Origin: Telmatactis stephensoni
Lineage: Eukaryota > Cnidaria > Anthozoa > Actiniaria > Isophelliidae
NCBI GenBank assembly: GCA_029948255.1
Contig: JALIZF010001751.1
Span: forward strand, 469,001-533,000
DNA length: 64,000 nt
Reading direction: 5' to 3'
Made by a program: the position numbers and the translations under genes. Under the pieces are notes generated by a model that was not told the origin of the DNA, ran no database searches, and saw only the letters and a program-made list of their open reading frames with translations. Each line of letters starts with the position of its first letter. Positions within the stretch are counted from its first letter, which is position 1. Shown piece after piece: positions 11,501-34,609 of the stretch.

Positions 11501-13920
11501 GGACACGGAAGGATAGTGAAGGATACCAAAGGACATTAGAGGATAGTGAAGGATACCCTAGGACACGGAAGGATAGTGAAGTATACTAAAGGACAGGAAA
11601 GGATAGTGAAGGATACCAAAGGACACGGAAGGATAGTGAAGGATACCAAAGGGTAGCGAAGGATAGTGAAGGATACCAAAGGACACAGAAGGATAGTGAA
11701 GGATACCAAAGGACATTAGAGGATAGTGAAGGATACCAAAGGACCCGGAAGGATAGTGAAGGATACCAAAGGACACAGAAGGATAGTGAAGGATACCAAA
11801 GGACATTAGAGGATAGTGAAGGATACCCTAGGACACGGAAGGATAGTGAAGTATACTAAAGGACAGGAAAGGATAGTGAAGGATACCAAAGGACACGGAA
11901 GGATAGTGAGGGATGCCAAAGGACACAGAAGAATAGTGAAGGATACTAAAGGACACGGAAGGATAGTGAAGTATACTAAAGGACAGGAAAGGATAGGGAA
12001 GGATACCAAAGGACAGGGAAGGATAGTGAAGGATGCCAAAGGACACGGAAGGATGGTAAAGGATATCAAAGGACACGGAATGATAGGGAAGGATACCAAA
12101 GGATACAGAAGGATAGTGAAGGATACCAAAGGACAGGAAAGGATAGTGAAGGATACCAAAGGACACGGAAGGATAGTGAGGGATGCCAAAGGACACAGAA
12201 GAATAGTGAAGGATACCAAAGGACAGGGAAGGATAGTGAAGGACACCAAAGGACATTAGAGGATAGTGAAGGATACCCTAGGACACGGAAGGATAGTGAA
12301 GTATACTAAAGGACAGGAAAGGATAGGGAAGGATACCAAAGGACAGGGAAGGATAGTGGAGGATGCCAAAGGACACGGAAGGATGGTAAAGGATATCAAA
12401 GGACACGGAATGATAGGGAAGGATACCAAAGGATACAGAAGGATAGTGAAGGATACCAAAGGACACGTAAGGATAGTGAAGGATACCAAAGGACACGTAA
12501 GGATAGTGAAGGATACCAAAGGACACGGAAGGATGGTGTGGGATGCCAAAGGACACGGAAGGATAGTGAAGAATACCAAAGGACACAGAAGGATAGTGAA
12601 GGATACCAAAGGACCCGGAAGGATAGTGAAGGATACCAAAGGACAGGAAAGGATAGTGAAGGATACCAAAGGACACGGAAGGATAGTGAAGGATACCAAA
12701 GGACACGGAAGGATAGTGAAGGATACCAAAGGACATTAGAGGATAGTGAAGGATACCCTAGGACACGGAAGGATAGTGAAGTATACTAAAGGACAGGAAA
12801 GGATAGTGAAGGATACCAAAGGACACGGAAGGATAGTGAAGGATACCAAAGGGTAGCGAAGGATAGTGAAGGATACCAAAGGACACAGAAGGATAGTGAA
12901 GGATACCAAAGGACATTAGAGGATAGTGAAGGATACCAAAGGACCCGGAAGGATAGTGAAGGATACCAAAGGACACAGAAGGATAGTGAAGGATACCAAA
13001 GGACGTTAGAGGATAGTGAAGGATACCCTAGGACACGGAAGGATAGTGAAGTATACTAAAGGACAGGAAAGGATAGTGAAGGATACCAAAGGACACGGAA
13101 GGATAGTGAGGGATGCCAAAGGACACAGAAGAATAGTGAATGATACCAAAGGACACGGAAGGATAGTGAAGTATACTAAAGGACAGGAAAGGATAGGGAA
13201 GGATACCAAAGGACAGGGAAGGATAGTGAAGGATGCCAAAGGACACGGAAGGATGGTAAAGGATATCAAAGGACACGGAATGATAGGGAAGGATACCAAA
13301 GGATACAGAAGGATAGTGAAGGATACCAAAGGACAGGAAAGGATAGTGAAGGATACCAAAGGACACGGAAGGATAGTGAGGGATGCCAAAGGACACAGAA
13401 GAATAGTGAAGGATACCAAAGGACAGGGAAGGATAGTGAAGGACACCAAAGGACACGGAAGGATAGTGAAGGATACCAAAGGACACGGAATGATAGTGAA
13501 AGATACCAAAGGACATTAGAGGATGGTGAAGGATACCAAAGGACATTAGAGGATAGTGAAGGATACCAAAGGACCCGGAAGGATAGTGAAGGATACCAAA
13601 GGACACAGAAGGATAGTGAAGGATACCAAAGGACATTAGAGGATAGTGAAGGATACCCTAGGACACGGAAGGATAGTGAAGTATACTAAAGGACAGGAAA
13701 GGATAGTGAAGGATACCAAAGGACACGGAAGTATAGTGAAGGATACCAAAGGGTAGTGAAGGATAGCGTAGGATACCAAAGGACACGGAAGGATGGCGAA
13801 GGATAGTGAAGGATATGAACGGACACGGAAGGATAATGAAGGATGCCAAAGGACAGGGAAGGATGGTGAAGGATACCAAAGGACAGGAAAGGATGGTGAA
13901 GGTACACTAAAAGGTAGCGA
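8508..13920. repeat. Right 30-bp minisatellite array (inverted)
   Basis: About 180 tandem 30-bp units with consensus ggataccaaaggacacgg then aaggatagtgaa. This is the reverse complement of the array at 1-2,160. Variant monomers recur (ggacattaga, gggtagcg, ggatgcc, ggataccctagg). Regularity fails only in the last 150 bp (about 13,760-13,920). No flanking duplication can be defined because the partner array is cut by the window. Confidence 0.97.
9421..12960. repeat. 1,770-bp higher-order repeat within the minisatellite
   Basis: The variant monomer starting ggataccctagg acts as a marker. From 9,421 its spacings are 360, 270, 450, 480 and 210 bp, and the series repeats from 11,191. Two consecutive 59-monomer (1,770 bp) units, 9,421-11,190 and 11,191-12,960, therefore match almost base for base. 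A partial third copy from about 13,021 realigns with 11,821 (offset 1,200 bp, 40 monomers). This is the pattern expected from unequal exchange or gene-conversion-driven homogenisation. Confidence 0.9.
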
Positions 13921-14277
13921 AAGATATAGGAGTATAATATTTGTGGATTATTAGCAACCCACTTAGTTAAATATAATTGGGACTTGTAATGTGTATAACA
14001 TGAGGTCTTTACCTTTGAGTGGTCGAACTAAAAAAATCATTTCTCGAAAACTAAAATATATTTTCAGAAAAAAACTACACCACAATTATTAGGACATATT
14101 GGGCTACAAAATATGAAAGTAGGAGTGAAAGCGAATTTTGGGTGACTTGCCAAAATATTTCAAATTTGTTCGATGGATGCTGACATCCTCTCTTAAGGTT
14201 CGAGAACTTGCTCGATATTTTTTGGGGGATTTACCCCCCCCCCCCCCCCCCCCTTTACAAATATCAAATGCTCCGTC
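13921..14277. other. Spacer with a 21-base C tract
   Basis: No gene recognised. An uninterrupted run of 21 C lies at 14,234-14,254, a few dozen bases before the point where similarity to the second SLC22 copy begins. Confidence 0.8.
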
Positions 14278-14721
14278 CCTCAATTAGCAATAGTTGAGTT
14301 TGCTTGTTTTCTATGTAAGCTTACTTCGATCACACTTAGAAACATTAGCTCAATGTAATAAAGAGCGTTTCAATTTTGTACATTTGATGAACTTAGTGAT
14401 CGAAAAGGCCGGCGAAAACAACGCTAAAATGAATGAAATTCGGTGTTTCTATTCGGAGAGCTTTCTCTTTTGTACTTCTCTTGGAATGATACGGTGTCAC
14501 CTGCTTCTTTAATTCAAGCCATAATTATCCCTATTTCGGTTAAAGATAAAAGTAATAATAATAAAAACGTTGATTGATTAGAATGAAATGTCCTTAAACG
14601 CCAACGGTTTTGCTGGCTGATTAAGATAATATCCAACACGGTTATAGTCATATTTGCAAGGTGTTGTATGAAATCAACGTTCTTGACATTAATCTGATTT
14701 TTAAAATGGAAATGCACAGTT

Positions 14722-25644
<10,923 letters not shown>

Positions 25645-25667
25645 GGATAGAAATAAACAATCAATCA

Positions 25668-25717
25668 ATCAATCCATCCATCCATCCATCCATCCATCCA
25701 TTTATCAATCAATCAAC

Positions 25718-25772
<55 letters not shown>
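25668..25772. repeat. Compound ATCC/ATCA microsatellite
   Basis: Tandem (atcc)n then (atca)n immediately upstream of the SLC22 copy 1 start codon region, on the 5' side of the gene. Confidence 0.9.
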
Positions 25773-25776
<4 letters not shown>

Positions 25777-27319
25777 CAAGTTATTAAAGTCTTCCGTGCC
25801 GTACGGATTATTTTTGGTTAACGAGCTTTTGATTTCGTAGAACGAAGCCGGATAATAGTTGTGATTAGTGGTAAAAGTATGGCTTTTGATAATATAGAAG
25901 GGTGGGTGTCCTGGTTGGATACCTGTAATATGAACGTCATGATCATATTATGCGTTTTAATATGCTAAATTTATGTTAATAAATATAGTCACGTGGTTTT
26001 CAGTAAAATTCCCTCGCGAACGCTTCTAAGAGTTTGCACAGGATCTGACGTGGTACGACTCTGTAGTGCGTCGCGAAAAATTAAATGCGCTGAAAAAAGG
26101 AACATGCGCTGTTGATCTAGACTTGTTTGCTTTATATAGCAACCAATGGAAATGTAATAGCCAGTTAAGGTAACATTACCCAGACAAGGTCAAAGAACAA
26201 GTAAAAGAACTTATGCACGCAATAATAGTTTAGTAGTCTCATCACGTAAAGCTCCGGAAGTACCACAATTGTTGTTCGGCAACTTTTTTAACAGATTCCC
26301 TGAGTTCAGTTTTGAAAGATTTTAGGAGTTTTTCGGCGCTGTTTTCGGCAATTAATCTTTTCCCGTTGCCCTCTCAATGAGGTTTGTTTTCCTGGTGTAG
26401 ATCATGCATTCATCGAAGGCAATAGGATACATTTGATTGCATGTTTTTAGGCTTGCAGCATTTCACATTCTGTTAGAAACGGCTAGTAGTAACTGTTATT
26501 AAAATACTAATTAATAATCCATAAGGCAAACACAATGAAAATCGCAACCGTGACGAGTGTTTTATATCTCATAAAGATTTGTCCTAATTTACATCAACTT
26601 TAACCTCGATTTTCTCGAAGATAAATAAAGATATTTTTGATTTTCTTTCCGGGAACAACTCAAATATGTGTTGGAGTATTTTAAGTCATTTACAACATTC
26701 GCGTCCGTGTTGTATCGGCTATACATGCCGATACAACACGGCCGCTCATGTTGTAAACGTCACTTACAATGGCAGATCCAGTTTAGATCACAAATGACCG
26801 AAAGGACACTACAGTGTTTTTCCATTTGACATTGGTATCGTATCAAATAGAGACCTGATGCTGTAAATCTTCAAACAGTCCTGAACAGTCAACATGGTCA
26901 GCAAAAAAACCCAAAAAAACAACCAAACACACAAACATCAGCCCTTCTATCACAAGCGGGGAGACGTTTTGTAAAATAAATAGCGCATCGAATTGGTTAC
27001 AGAAGCGGAGCAGTCGCATTATTTTAAGTCAGAATAGAAACATCAGTTAAACATAGTTAAACATAGGGTAGATCGAGCTAGAGTCAAAACACTAGATAAC
27101 ATCAAATTTATGGGAACAATTGCAATTACCTAAATAAACTTACCTATAGACTCTTTTGCAAGTCAAGACTGCACAGTAAAAACGTCTATGATTTTGCTGA
27201 CTGCTGCTCACGAAAAACTGATCATATTTCATAACTAGAACACAACTAGAGCACGCTATGTTATGAAACGTGGACTCACTGGATTGGACTGGACTGGACT
27301 CAAAATGGATTCAAACTGG
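25773..27319. other. Intergenic, no gene recognised
   Basis: Upstream flank of SLC22 copy 1. No convincing coding sequence. A strong hairpin at 26,688-26,765 is listed separately. Confidence 0.5.
26688..26765. repeat. Strong hairpin
   Basis: A perfect 15-bp stem ccgtgttgtatcggc/gccgatacaacacgg with a 7-base loop, extended by an imperfect outer stem (tttacaacat ... atgttgtaaa). It could be a small palindromic element or a structural site. Confidence 0.75.
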
Positions 27320-28350
27320 ACACAGGATGGATTGGGAAAGGGGGAAGCGCTGTGCTAAAGATAGATCCCATGCTTTTTCTTATCTTCATAAATGATGTCC
27401 CACTTTACTATACGCCCAAAACTCAAATATGAATATCTACGCTGATGACGCAACATTAATATCAAGTTCTAGATGGGATAACATCTTACCCATGAATAAC
27501 AACATTTAACAAGACTTAGAAAATATCCAACACTGGGCAACAATGAATAAAATGATCATCAACGAGAAGAAAACGAAATCAATGCTTATTTGTGGCAAGA
27601 GACTGAGAAAACGCATGGATGAGCAACATCTAGCACAAAACAGTGTAGATCAACTGTTTACAATTCTTAATAATTCACCAATTGAGAATATCCATTCGCA
27701 TAAAATGGGAATTGGGAATTGAGGTTGATGAGAATTGACTTTGGTCTGACCATTGCGAAGTCCTTGCTAAAAATTTAGATCTCAAAACGAATTGTCCTGC
27801 TGAAGCATATTAGCCCATACTTGAAGAGAAATCAAAGAAAAATTTGCTATAAAGCAGTGATCAAGCCTGTTGTTCTCTATGGCGCTAATATATGGACATC
27901 AACATCAAAAGGAAACATAAACAACATTTTTACTACAGAAAAAAGCAGCAAGAATCATTCTGAACGCCGAACCTCGTTCTCGTTCTGTTTCGCTGTTCAA
28001 CTCATGATCATTAAATTGGATACCATTCTACCAAGAATCTTATGCAATTAGATGTTATACTCCTTAAGAGAATCTTAGGAAAAACGCCAGTCTACCTGAA
28101 GCAATGCTAAAGCTGAACTCTGACACTCACAATAGAAGTACCCGCTTTAGTACTTAAAATCTAATAGTCCCCGTTACAAAAACGAGACAGAAGGTGGGCG
28201 GACATTTACTGTGCGATCAATCAAAGAATGGAATAAGCCCTTAAAGAATTAAAGAATGCCAAAACTTTGAAAAGAAAGTCATTAACAATTTACTTCGTAA
28301 ACAAATTAGCAATATGAATTTTTTATATGGAAATGGAAAATGAAATATGC
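27320..28350 (+). pseudogene. Degenerate LINE (RT domain and 3' end)
   Basis: Plus-strand pieces in several frames read PMLFLIFINDVPLYYTP, then MNIYADDATLISSSRWDNI, then a 76-codon stretch starting KRNQRKICYKAVIKPVVLYG. These are the consecutive palm and thumb boxes of LINE reverse transcriptases of the CR1/L2 type. Frameshifts and stops are frequent. The (acatt)n tract at 28,439 follows about 90 bp later and is probably its 3' tail. Confidence 0.65.
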
Positions 28351-28438
28351 TTAAAAGCATATTTTTATAATTAAGAATGTTTAGTATTTGTAAGTTTTAG
28401 ATTTAATTTATATACATCAAATTATTATTATTTGTGTT

Positions 28439-28569
28439 TTACATTACATTACATTACATTACATTACATAACATTACATTACATTACATTACATTACATT
28501 ACATTACATTACATTACATTGCATTACATTGCATTACATTGCATTACATTGCATTACATTACATTACAT
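28439..28569. repeat. (ACATT)n microsatellite
   Basis: About 26 tandem pentanucleotides, with several gcatt variants. Probable tail of the degenerate LINE just upstream. Confidence 0.9.
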
Positions 28570-29890
28570 AGCTACAATAAAGCGCGCGCTCTGATTGTCT
28601 AATTTACCGTGAACCATTTCACGATGGATGCACGCTCACGTCAGATTTTCTATTTTCTCGAAAAAATGTTTTAGTTTTTTCATTGCTTTAGTCGGCAAAA
28701 ACTCACAAAAACTCAAAAACAAACCTTGAAAATCCTACATTCAAGTAACCAATGTCATGACAGTAAGTTGTTTTGATATAAGAATTTAACCTCAGGTGAT
28801 TTTTCGAAGAGCTAGAATTAAAAGTGTTTTGTACATCAAGCTACTTTCGATGGAGTCAGAAATTTTGAATAAATGCTTTGGGAAAAACACCTATAAAAAA
28901 AGCTAGTGTACTGTTTGGCCGGGTCGGTCAGTGTAAACGTCTAAAAGCAGCCAGAAATAAATTTTATGTACTTCCAGAGAAATATGAATAGATAAAAACA
29001 AGCAAACAAACTCAATAGTAATAAGACTTGTAATCAAGCTCTCTTGTAGAAAATCTGAAGCTGTAAGCTTCACAAAAACTATTCAAGATCTTACGGCGTA
29101 AGCTTAAACAAAAAATACAGTTTTTTTTTTCTTTTTTCATTGATTGTCTTCGATTGACAAATAGTTTGGTATGCTGAAGGAGAAGATAAATCCAAAAAAG
29201 CATAACAAAATCTCACAAGTTCGATCAAAATTTGAATGAGAAGCTACATCAAAAGTATTGAGAAAATTAAAGTAAATCTACCTTCAGAGAATTCCTCCAT
29301 GCCACTCAACAATGCTTGAATATTTGACCACAGAACAAAATTCTTCCACAAGTTAATGATATTGATCCATGATTTGTAAGCTTTGACGAAATGCTTCCAC
29401 TCGTTGAATTTAGATCCATGGAGAAACTAAAGTGACAGGAAGCACAACAAACCATCGAAGGTTGAAGACAAAAAATCTCTACTGAAAAGCCTGTGTAGCA
29501 TCGGAGAAAATTGCCCATACATTTGGAACATTTGCTCTTTTCGGTCCCAGCCTCTCTCTTTTTGAGCAATTCGTACATAAAGTAGCTCAAAACCCGCTCA
29601 AAATGTAACAATAACACTAAAGAGCGGGTAAGTAATGTTTTACGTCTATTATTATTATTATCTACTTTTCTTTAGCTTTTCGAGACTGTGAGTCTTTGTT
29701 GTCTTTCCATTCTTTCCATTCTTTCCATTCAGCTTTGACAACACGGCTCACAACACTACCAAACTACTGATTCGATGTAATTACGTCTTTTTCGTCGATG
29801 TTGTGAAGCCTTGAGTGATCGAGTCCAGGTAAAAACCTTTATAATACTGCGTCCATGCACTTGGGAGGTTGCCTAAGCACTCAAGAAGAT
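28570..29890. other. Intergenic, no gene recognised
   Basis: Short frames only, with a small (tta)n run at 29,648. Nothing resembles a domain. Confidence 0.5.
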
Positions 29891-30220
29891 ATTCTATTCT
29901 ATTCTATTCTATTCTATTCTATTCTATTCTATTCTATTCTATTCTATTCTATTCTATTCTATTCTATTCTATTCTATTCTATTCTATTCTATTCTATTCT
30001 ATTCTATTCTATTCTATTCTATTCTATTCTATTCTATTCTATTCTATTCTATTCTATTCTATTCTATTCTATTCTATTCTATTCTATTCTATTCTATTCT
30101 ATTCTATTCTATTCTATTCTATTCTATTCTATTCTATTCTATTCTATTCTATTCTATTCTATTCTATTCTATTCTATTCTATTCTATTCTATTCTATTCT
30201 ATTCTATTCTATTCTATTCT
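29891..30220. repeat. Perfect (ATTCT)66 tract
   Basis: 330 bp of uninterrupted attct repeats with no variant unit visible. The flanks are unique (agaagat before, ttagaggt after). Two long open frames over it are artefacts of the repeat. Confidence 0.98.
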
Positions 30221-30443
30221 TTAGAGGTAAACGCACTCAGCGAGTGCGTTGAAGGACTTAGTGTTTATATTGAAAAAAAAATTCTTTTCTTTTGTTGACG
30301 GATTTGTCCATTGGAACCACTGGAACGGATGGAGTGGCTTGAAGGGTCACATAAATGTTGCCAATTAAAAGTATGGGTTTCCTGTGTTTATTATTTACAG
30401 GGCGACAAGGTAACCACAGATTTGAATTGCAAAAGTCTGAAGG

Positions 30444-30905
30444 GTGGGTTTCCTGTGTAAATCGACTTAAGGATAAACATAGTTTGTCTTTTATACTAGA
30501 TTATGAAGGGCTACCGATATTTAGTCGATTGGACGCCAATGGAACCATTGGAGTCGACCAGATTCCATTGGAATTGTCAAAATTCTAGTCGTGAAAACTC
30601 AAGGCTTGGGTTTCCTGTGTAAATTGACCACAGGGTAACCATGGCTTGTCTTTTACTCTAGAGGTGAAGTACTCCGATATTTAGTCGAATGGAGTCCAAT
30701 GGAACCATTGGAGTCGACTAGATTCCATTGGAATTGTCAAAGTTCTAGTCGTGAAAACTCAAGGTTTGTGTTTCCGATGTAAACCGAACAAGACGGTCCT
30801 ACAGATAATTGTCGAATCGATTCCAAACGATCCATTGGAGTCGACTAGATTCCATTGGAATTATAAAAAGTCTACTCGTGAAAACTGAAGGATCGGGTTT
30901 CTTGT
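30444..30905. repeat. About 160-bp diverged tandem repeat
   Basis: Three units each begin gggtttcctgtgtaaa-like (about 30,445, 30,606, 30,766), followed by a partial fourth near 30,895. All share gattccattggaatt and cattggagtcgac. A partial unit may precede at 30,375. Confidence 0.75.
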
Positions 30906-31008
30906 CTACTTATCGTTTTATTTTATTTATTTATAAGCTTCGCCCTAGGGCGGGAGCAACTCACAGAACTGTTGTTCCAAAACGAGACTCGTTTGCTCGG
31001 TAAGGCAT

Positions 31009-31240
31009 TTAAATGATGGTTGTGGATAGATGGGATCCTCGCAAACAAGGTTTGGTTAGTTTGGTTAGGGTAGGGTTAGTATTTACAAGACTTTGTAGAA
31101 ATAAACACTCAAGTACCTTGGAGTTAGCTAAGTTTAGGGTTAGTATTAGGGAAGACGTTGTAAAAACAAAACCATAAACTAGCCCTAAAACTAACCAAAC
31201 CTTGTTTACGAGGACCCATCTATCCACGACCATTTTAAAT
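31009..31240. mobile_element. MITE with about 55-bp inverted ends
   Basis: The left arm starts tttaaatgatggttgtgg, continues gatagatgggatcctcgc, and is mirrored at the right (gaggacccatctatcc ... ccattttaaa). The centre has tagggttagta repeats. No coding capacity. Confidence 0.75.
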
Positions 31241-31936
31241 TTAATTTGGGCCGCCGGGGAGAGTATCAATGTTGTTATGTCTTGAGCAAATAACATCTTA
31301 TCACCGAGTGAGAGTTTAGAAATTCGGCAAAGACTGGTATTTTGACACATGACCAAATTTTGCTCTGCTTCTGTTTCATTTGGTTCGTGTGCGACATCCA
31401 AAAGCAAGTACTGCATGTGGAATCATGATGGTCGAGCTGTTTCCGTTATTTACGATCAAAAAAATTGGAACCTATAAAGCTTAAAACTTTGTAAGCAAAA
31501 TGGGTATCGTCTGTATTTACTTATCACATTGGAGTTCTATGATACTCTGGCGAACATCCATCATGAAAGGAAATTTTACAACAAGATTGAGTTAAACGCT
31601 GAACCAATTGGTAAGTCTTGGGGAAAATAAGTTTCATCGGATTCTTTGTAGCATGTTTTTATATTTGGAGTTATTAGAGAGGAAAGAAGTTTGGAGAAGA
31701 TTTCTCTTCTTTCTCGTGTTAAGAATATTTATATGGAATATTTCAGCTTAAGGTAAGAATTTGTGGTCAAGGAAATCATTTCCCTTTTATCTTGAAATAC
31801 CAAAATAGAAACAGCCTTATGATTCACAGACAGAAATAGTACAGAACCTATTCTCTTAATGATTATCTATACTACAATGATATATGATTTGACTAGAACT
31901 AAGAATGCTGTAACAGTACATCGGTTGTATGTTTAA

Positions 31937-32775
31937 GGTTGGTGCCTACTAATGGGAAGGTAATTGTTTTGTCCAAAAACCACATGGGTATCAAAGAACC
32001 CATCATAGGGAGCTAGAATCCAAGGAAAAAATTGGGGGTCACCGTGCATATTAATGAGTTACACGCCATCAAATGTTGCAAAATCTGCCTATTCTAGAGG
32101 CCCAAAGAAAAAATCATAAATACCCCATATTTTGAAAAAATGTCCAACTTTTTTTACTAAAACGTTCACAACACAATTCTCTTACTTGTCAATGCCATAC
32201 GAAATATGAAAAACCAGAATAACATTTTTTTTCAATGACTTTTTATTAGTTTTAGACCTGTTTTGGTTCATGACCGCCAAATGAAAAGTCCAATTTTTGC
32301 AATCAAGTTTCAATTTTAAATTCATAAAAGTATTTTAAAATAGTTGGTTAATCTCCACTTTACAATTTACCGAGAAATAAAAAATAGGGGTATCCGTGCG
32401 ATTTAGAAAGTTATTTGCCGATAAACGCGCGAAAACGGATCAGAATTCGCGAAAATGATCAAAAATTCCCTAGCCCTCCTTGGAAAGTAGAGCGAATTAC
32501 AATGCATTGTGGGAAATTTTCAAGATGGCGGCGAAAACAGATCGTTTCTGGTAGAAATGATAGTCAAAACAGGCGTTGTAACTCAGGTTCTATTTATCAG
32601 CTGTGAATTTCATTCAAACCCAGGAGAGGCTAAATGGTTTTCCTTTAATTCTGTAAGTCTATTTTTTTCAAAAAGTCGTAAAAAGGCCTTGCTTTTACGA
32701 TTGCTTTACCGACAAAAATTCAGTGTTTTTGCATGCGCAGAAAGCAGTGCGCGCGGACAATAGTAGGCACCAACC
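31937..32775. mobile_element. 839-bp element with TTAA flanks (piggyBac-like target)
   Basis: Exact 15-bp inverted ends ggttggtgcctacta/tagtaggcaccaacc, bordered by TTAA at 31,933-31,936 and 32,776-32,779. TTAA is the piggyBac-type target duplication, although the ends do not begin CC as in classical members. No transposase frame; a non-autonomous element. Confidence 0.75.
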
Positions 32776-33013
32776 TTAAATCAATATATATTTAGTTAAG
32801 ACAGCACAGCAGGTAAAAATTACAATGTAAGTTGTAGAAATATCTCAACACTCTTCATTTTAACAACTGCCCTTTGGATATATTTTGTTATATCTTATTC
32901 ATATTATATTTATTGTTTCTTATATCTACAGTTGATATGTATTGTATATTATATTTATATATAAATATTTTTTAGGCCAAATGTAATTCAGCCCCTGGGC
33001 TGCGAGTTTTGGT
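32776..33013 (+). mobile_element. Possible 3' end of another (ATT)-tailed retroelement
   Basis: The segment ends cttaataaacattatt directly before the (ATT)n tract, the same layout (AATAAA-like signal then ATT units) as the LINE ends at 40,598 and 45,208. No coding sequence remains. Confidence 0.35.
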
Positions 33014-33023
33014 TCTTAATAAA

Positions 33024-33104
<81 letters not shown>
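33012..33104. repeat. (ATT)n microsatellite 5' of LINE copy A
   Basis: About 30 att units directly abutting the truncated 5' end of the LINE. Confidence 0.95.
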
Positions 33105-33106
33105 CA

Positions 33107-34609
33107 AAATTGCCCTTCATTCAGATGAACCAATCAGATCTACGGATACAAATTTGAAAATCAAGCTTCTAAACGAAGTTGTCTATAATTATTTCTCTGA
33201 TACATGTGGTGTAGTCATGGAGTTGTGTGATAGAACCTTAGTTGCTAAATATAAAGATTGCTCAGTAAAGGAACTTAAAAAAGTTTTAAAAGATCTAAAG
33301 TCCAGTAATGATGTGAATGTTGCTGAAGTCAAGTTTGTTTCTCGAACCTTGCGTGACAGATTACGCAAACTCACTTCCGATTCGACTGATGATAATGAGC
33401 AAGACAGAAATATAAATCATGACGCGTACATAAGCAAGAGTCTCTGGGGATATATCAAAAACGTTCTAAACAAAAAAGATTCTGTTCTTCCATCCTTCAA
33501 TATGGCAGAATGCACAACTTATTTCCGTAAAACTCTCTCTTCAATCCTTCCAAACAAGCTGTTTATCATTCCAAACTGGATTCCTAGCCTATCAGCCCCT
33601 GAAATTCCTTTTGACCTTAATCCACCAACATACGATCAAGTTACGAATGTCATTCGTAAAATAAAAGCGTCCGGTTCTCCTTGTCCTCTTGATCAACTCT
33701 CTATTATATGCTTCAAAAGATGCCCTTTTCTACGAACTTATCTAACAGATATAGTTCGTGACGCTTGGTCTTCTAAATGTGTCCCTACTGAATGGAAAAA
33801 AGCATGTACCATACTTATTCATAAAAAAGGAAACACTGATATGCCATCGAATTTTCGTCCTATAACTCTGCAATCCGTGCCGTTAAAAGTATTTACCTCA
33901 TGTCTTCGTAACTCAATCTTCCGTTTCCTCAAGGTCAATGACTTTATAGAGCATGATATCCAAAAGGGATTCACTCCTGGTTTGTCAGGTACTTTAGAAC
34001 ACACTGCTCAAATGGCAAACATAATCAACAAAGCGCGCATCAAACAACGTTCCCTTGTAATCACACTACTGGATCTTAAAAATGCATTTGGAGAAGTGCA
34101 TCATAATCTCATACAGTCTGTTCTCGAATATCATCATGTCCCTCATCACATCAAAACTCTTATCAAAAGTTTATATACTGACTTCAAGACGAGCATCATC
34201 ACTTCAGAATTCAATACTCCATTCATTGCTGTTGGTCGCGGCGTCCTTCAGGGTGATTGCCTTAGTCCTTTACTTTTCAACATGTGTTTTAACACTTTTA
34301 TTCAACACATTAAATCTGATAAATATCGTCAACTTGGCTTCTCTTTCAATACCACTGGTCTATTCCTAAGCCCCCTTCATTGGTTTCAATTTGCTGATGA
34401 TGCGGCAGTGATAAGTGGCCAAGAGAGTGAAAACCAATATCTACTAAACCGTTTTTCCATCTGGTGTCAATGGGCTGACATGTGTATTAGAGTTGATAAA
34501 TGTAGCACTTTTGGAATCAAGAAATCCCTAACTAAATCTCAACAGTACCTTCCTAAACTATTAATCAACAAACACCTGGTCCCTTGTGTAGAAATAGGAG
34601 AGTCATTTA
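33107..34609 (+). pseudogene. R2/R4-type LINE copy A, 5' part (RT domain)
   Basis: An open plus-strand frame without an ATG at its head. It aligns to LINE copy B from about residue 160 (NLKIKLLNEVVYNYF against NSSIKLFNDTIYDYF), so about 160 N-terminal residues including the zinc fingers are missing. The reverse transcriptase boxes are intact: FRPITLQSVPLKVF, LVITLLDLKNAFGEVHH, GVLQGDCLSPLLFN and QFADDAAVISG. The frame stops only where the LTR element entered at 34,610. With 39,174-40,437 it forms one interrupted ORF without other visible lesions. Family: LINEs with a C-terminal restriction-like endonuclease; the R4/Dong assignment is inferred from the (ATT)n context. Confidence 0.8.

Noticed and set aside
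8738..13907. Many 80-200 codon frames in the right array (KDTKGHGRIV, DSEGYQRTRK, VSFTILPCPL types)
   Set aside because: All are translations of the same 30-bp unit in different frames, with no independent coding signal.
29855..30298. 147- and 127-codon frames of FYSIL repeats
   Set aside because: Pure translation of the (ATTCT)66 tract.
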